Translations under genes and position numbers: made by a program
Shown here: positions 5,407 through 6,263 of the stretch, one piece after another
How the letters are laid out: the number at the start of each line of letters is the position of its first letter
Numbering within the stretch: position 1 is the stretch's first letter
The notes under the pieces: generated by a model
Database searches by the model: none
Seen by the model: only the letters and a program-made list of their open reading frames with translations
What the model was told of the DNA's origin: nothing
From: Actinomycetota bacterium
GTDB taxonomy: Bacteria > Actinomycetota > Actinomycetes > Nanopelagicales > Nanopelagicaceae
NCBI GenBank assembly: GCA_009698515.1
Contig: WLQA01000046.1
Location: 1 to 6,263, forward strand
DNA: 6,263 nucleotides
Direction: 5' to 3'

Positions 5407-6263
5407 TATTTAACTGTAAAAGCTTTAGCTTTTCTTGGCTTTGGTTTAACGCCTGCTAATTTGTTGTAGAGATTAACTAATACCTTTGCCTGTAGCTCCC
5501 AACTACGCTGTGCAAGCACGCTCTTGGTATACACCTTTTTATATCGCTTCTCATTTGCCAATACTTTTTTGACTGCCGCCACAAAAGAATCAACATCTTG
5601 CGCAATAAAAACCTCACCATTTTTCAGCCGCTTCACTTCAGCAGCCATCGTTTTAACATCACTTACCACTATCGGTAATTTTGCCTGCATGTACTCACCA
5701 AATTTAGTGATTAATGAGATCTCATGATTTAACTTATGGTGAAGTGGAATTAAGCCAATATTTGCTGTTGATAAAAAGGAAACCAACTCTGAGTTGGGCA
5801 CATACGGCACAACATGAAAACGATCTGCCACATCACTTGCCTCAATCTCTAATTGCTTAACCGTTGCATTCTCAGGGTTAGCGATAAGCGCCAAGTGCAC
5901 ATTTGGCAATTTTCGTAATGCCTCTATCGCAGTTGATAAACCACGTTGTGGGGCAACCGCACCGGAGTAAACCATTAATGCAGTTTTATTATTTAACCCG
6001 CACATCTTTCGCAGATTTAATTTAGATTTTTGCTGACCTGCAAAAAGTGGATCATTAGCAACCAGGATTGGCCGTTTCTTACTTTTTAAATGTGGCATTA
6101 AAAGATCAGACATTGGTTCACTAACTGATAAGACCGCATCTGATTGGGCCACTCCAAAGCGCTCCGCTTTTGTGTATGCATTAACCAATGGTTTAGTTAA
6201 ATGAGAAACTCCTGGCACATACTCATGAGCATCATAAATTAAGGAAACTTTCTTTCCTTGAGC
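5403..6263 (-). CDS. GT4-like glycosyltransferase, 5' end beyond the window
   Basis: This is a second probable glycosyltransferase of the GT-B/GT4 type, on the opposite strand. The frame stays open to the window edge, giving 286 visible residues. The GTG at 6218 is an internal Val, because the residues upstream of it read YDAHEY (10-15 of the visible part), a conserved N-terminal-domain motif. The donor-binding domain shows VYSGAVAPQRGL (98-109), FHVVPYVPNSELVSFL (149-164), NIGLIPL (168-174) and KFGEYMQAKLPIVVSDV (187-203), with Glu190 in the usual Glu position. The tail (GVKPKPRKAKAFTVKY) is strongly basic and could touch acidic membrane lipids, which is an inference. The HE motif is shared with the glycosyltransferase at 342-1415, so both may be of one broad subfamily. 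Its TAA (5403-5405) overlaps the stop of the convergent 6-dehydrogenase gene. Donor and acceptor are unknown, and the promoter lies outside the window. Confidence 0.87.
   Translation of the reverse strand, partial: AQGKKVSLIYDAHEYVPGVSHLTKPLVNAYTKAERFGVAQSDAVLSVSEPMSDLLMPHLKSKKRPILVANDPLFAGQQKSKLNLRKMCGLNNKTALMVYSGAVAPQRGLSTAIEALRKLPNVHLALIANPENATVKQLEIEASDVADRFHVVPYVPNSELVSFLSTANIGLIPLHHKLNHEISLITKFGEYMQAKLPIVVSDVKTMAAEVKRLKNGEVFIAQDVDSFVAAVKKVLANEKRYKKVYTKSVLAQRSWELQAKVLVNLYNKLAGVKPKPRKAKAFTVKY
5418..5433 (+). terminator. Weak hairpin just past the convergent stops (possible terminator)
   Basis: AAAAGC (5418-5423), loop TTTA and GCTTTT (5428-5433) form a perfect 6-bp inverted repeat 12 bases after the stop of the 6-dehydrogenase gene. 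It has only two G:C pairs, and its T run is part of the stem, so it would be a weak terminator at best. It also encodes Lys-Ala-Lys-Ala in the tail of the - strand gene, which could produce the repeat by chance. It is listed because it is the only terminator-like structure I see at this convergent junction. Confidence 0.22.

Noticed and set aside
6216..6218. GTG as the start of the - strand glycosyltransferase
   Set aside because: The frame stays open to the window end and the residues before it include the conserved YDAHEY motif, so the protein continues upstream.
1..6263. A novel defence, mobile or RNA-based system in the window
   Set aside because: Every stretch is covered by recognisable glycan export, glycosyltransferase or sugar-nucleotide genes; I found no transposase, integrase, toxin-antitoxin pair, repeat array, tRNA or structured non-coding region.

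Overview
The window is a tightly packed stretch of a cell-surface polysaccharide locus, with essentially no non-coding DNA. By eye G+C is in the low forties, codons are A/T-rich (many TTA Leu, GAT Asp, GCA Ala), and several proteins resemble actinobacterial forms to my recollection, such as the VALGKIGLPLA start of the nucleotide-sugar dehydrogenase. One gene also has an actinobacterial-style leaderless promoter. Together this suggests a small-genome, low-GC actinobacterium such as the freshwater acI/Nanopelagicales group. That assignment is an inference from style; no rRNA or marker gene is present.

Layout on the + strand: (1) the 3' end of a Wzt/TagH-type polysaccharide ABC-transporter ATPase (1-341); (2) a GT4-like glycosyltransferase starting on the very next base (342-1415); (3) an 18-bp gap carrying a likely leaderless promoter; (4) four sugar-nucleotide enzymes without gaps: a WbpD/WlbB-type left-handed beta-helix N-acetyltransferase (1434-2033), a WbpE-type PLP aminotransferase (2034-3119), a Gfo/Idh/MocA 3-dehydrogenase (3116-4114) and a UDP-sugar 6-dehydrogenase (4111-5406). 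The last two junctions are 4-bp GTGA and ATGA start/stop overlaps. On the - strand a second GT4-like glycosyltransferase, cut by the window end, runs 6263 to 5403. Its stop codon overlaps the stop codon of the last + strand gene.

The four enzymes form a complete route from UDP-GlcNAc to UDP-2,3-diacetamido-2,3-dideoxy-glucuronic acid (UDP-GlcNAc(3NAc)A): oxidation at C6, oxidation at C3, transamination at C3 and N-acetylation of the new amine. This chemistry is known from Pseudomonas and Bordetella O-antigen (wbp/wlb) and from methanogen glycans. The C2 epimerase (WbpI) that would give the manno form is not in the window. The glycosyltransferases and the ABC exporter imply that the sugar enters a glycan made at the cytoplasmic face and exported by a Wzm/Wzt-like transporter. 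I see no mobile element, RNA gene, CRISPR or defence system. The less ordinary points are the YSSSM signature in the ATPase, a degenerate zinc-ribbon-like tail on the acetyltransferase, the archaeal/GnnA-like character of the 3-dehydrogenase, and the leaderless promoter that separates precursor synthesis from the assembly genes.
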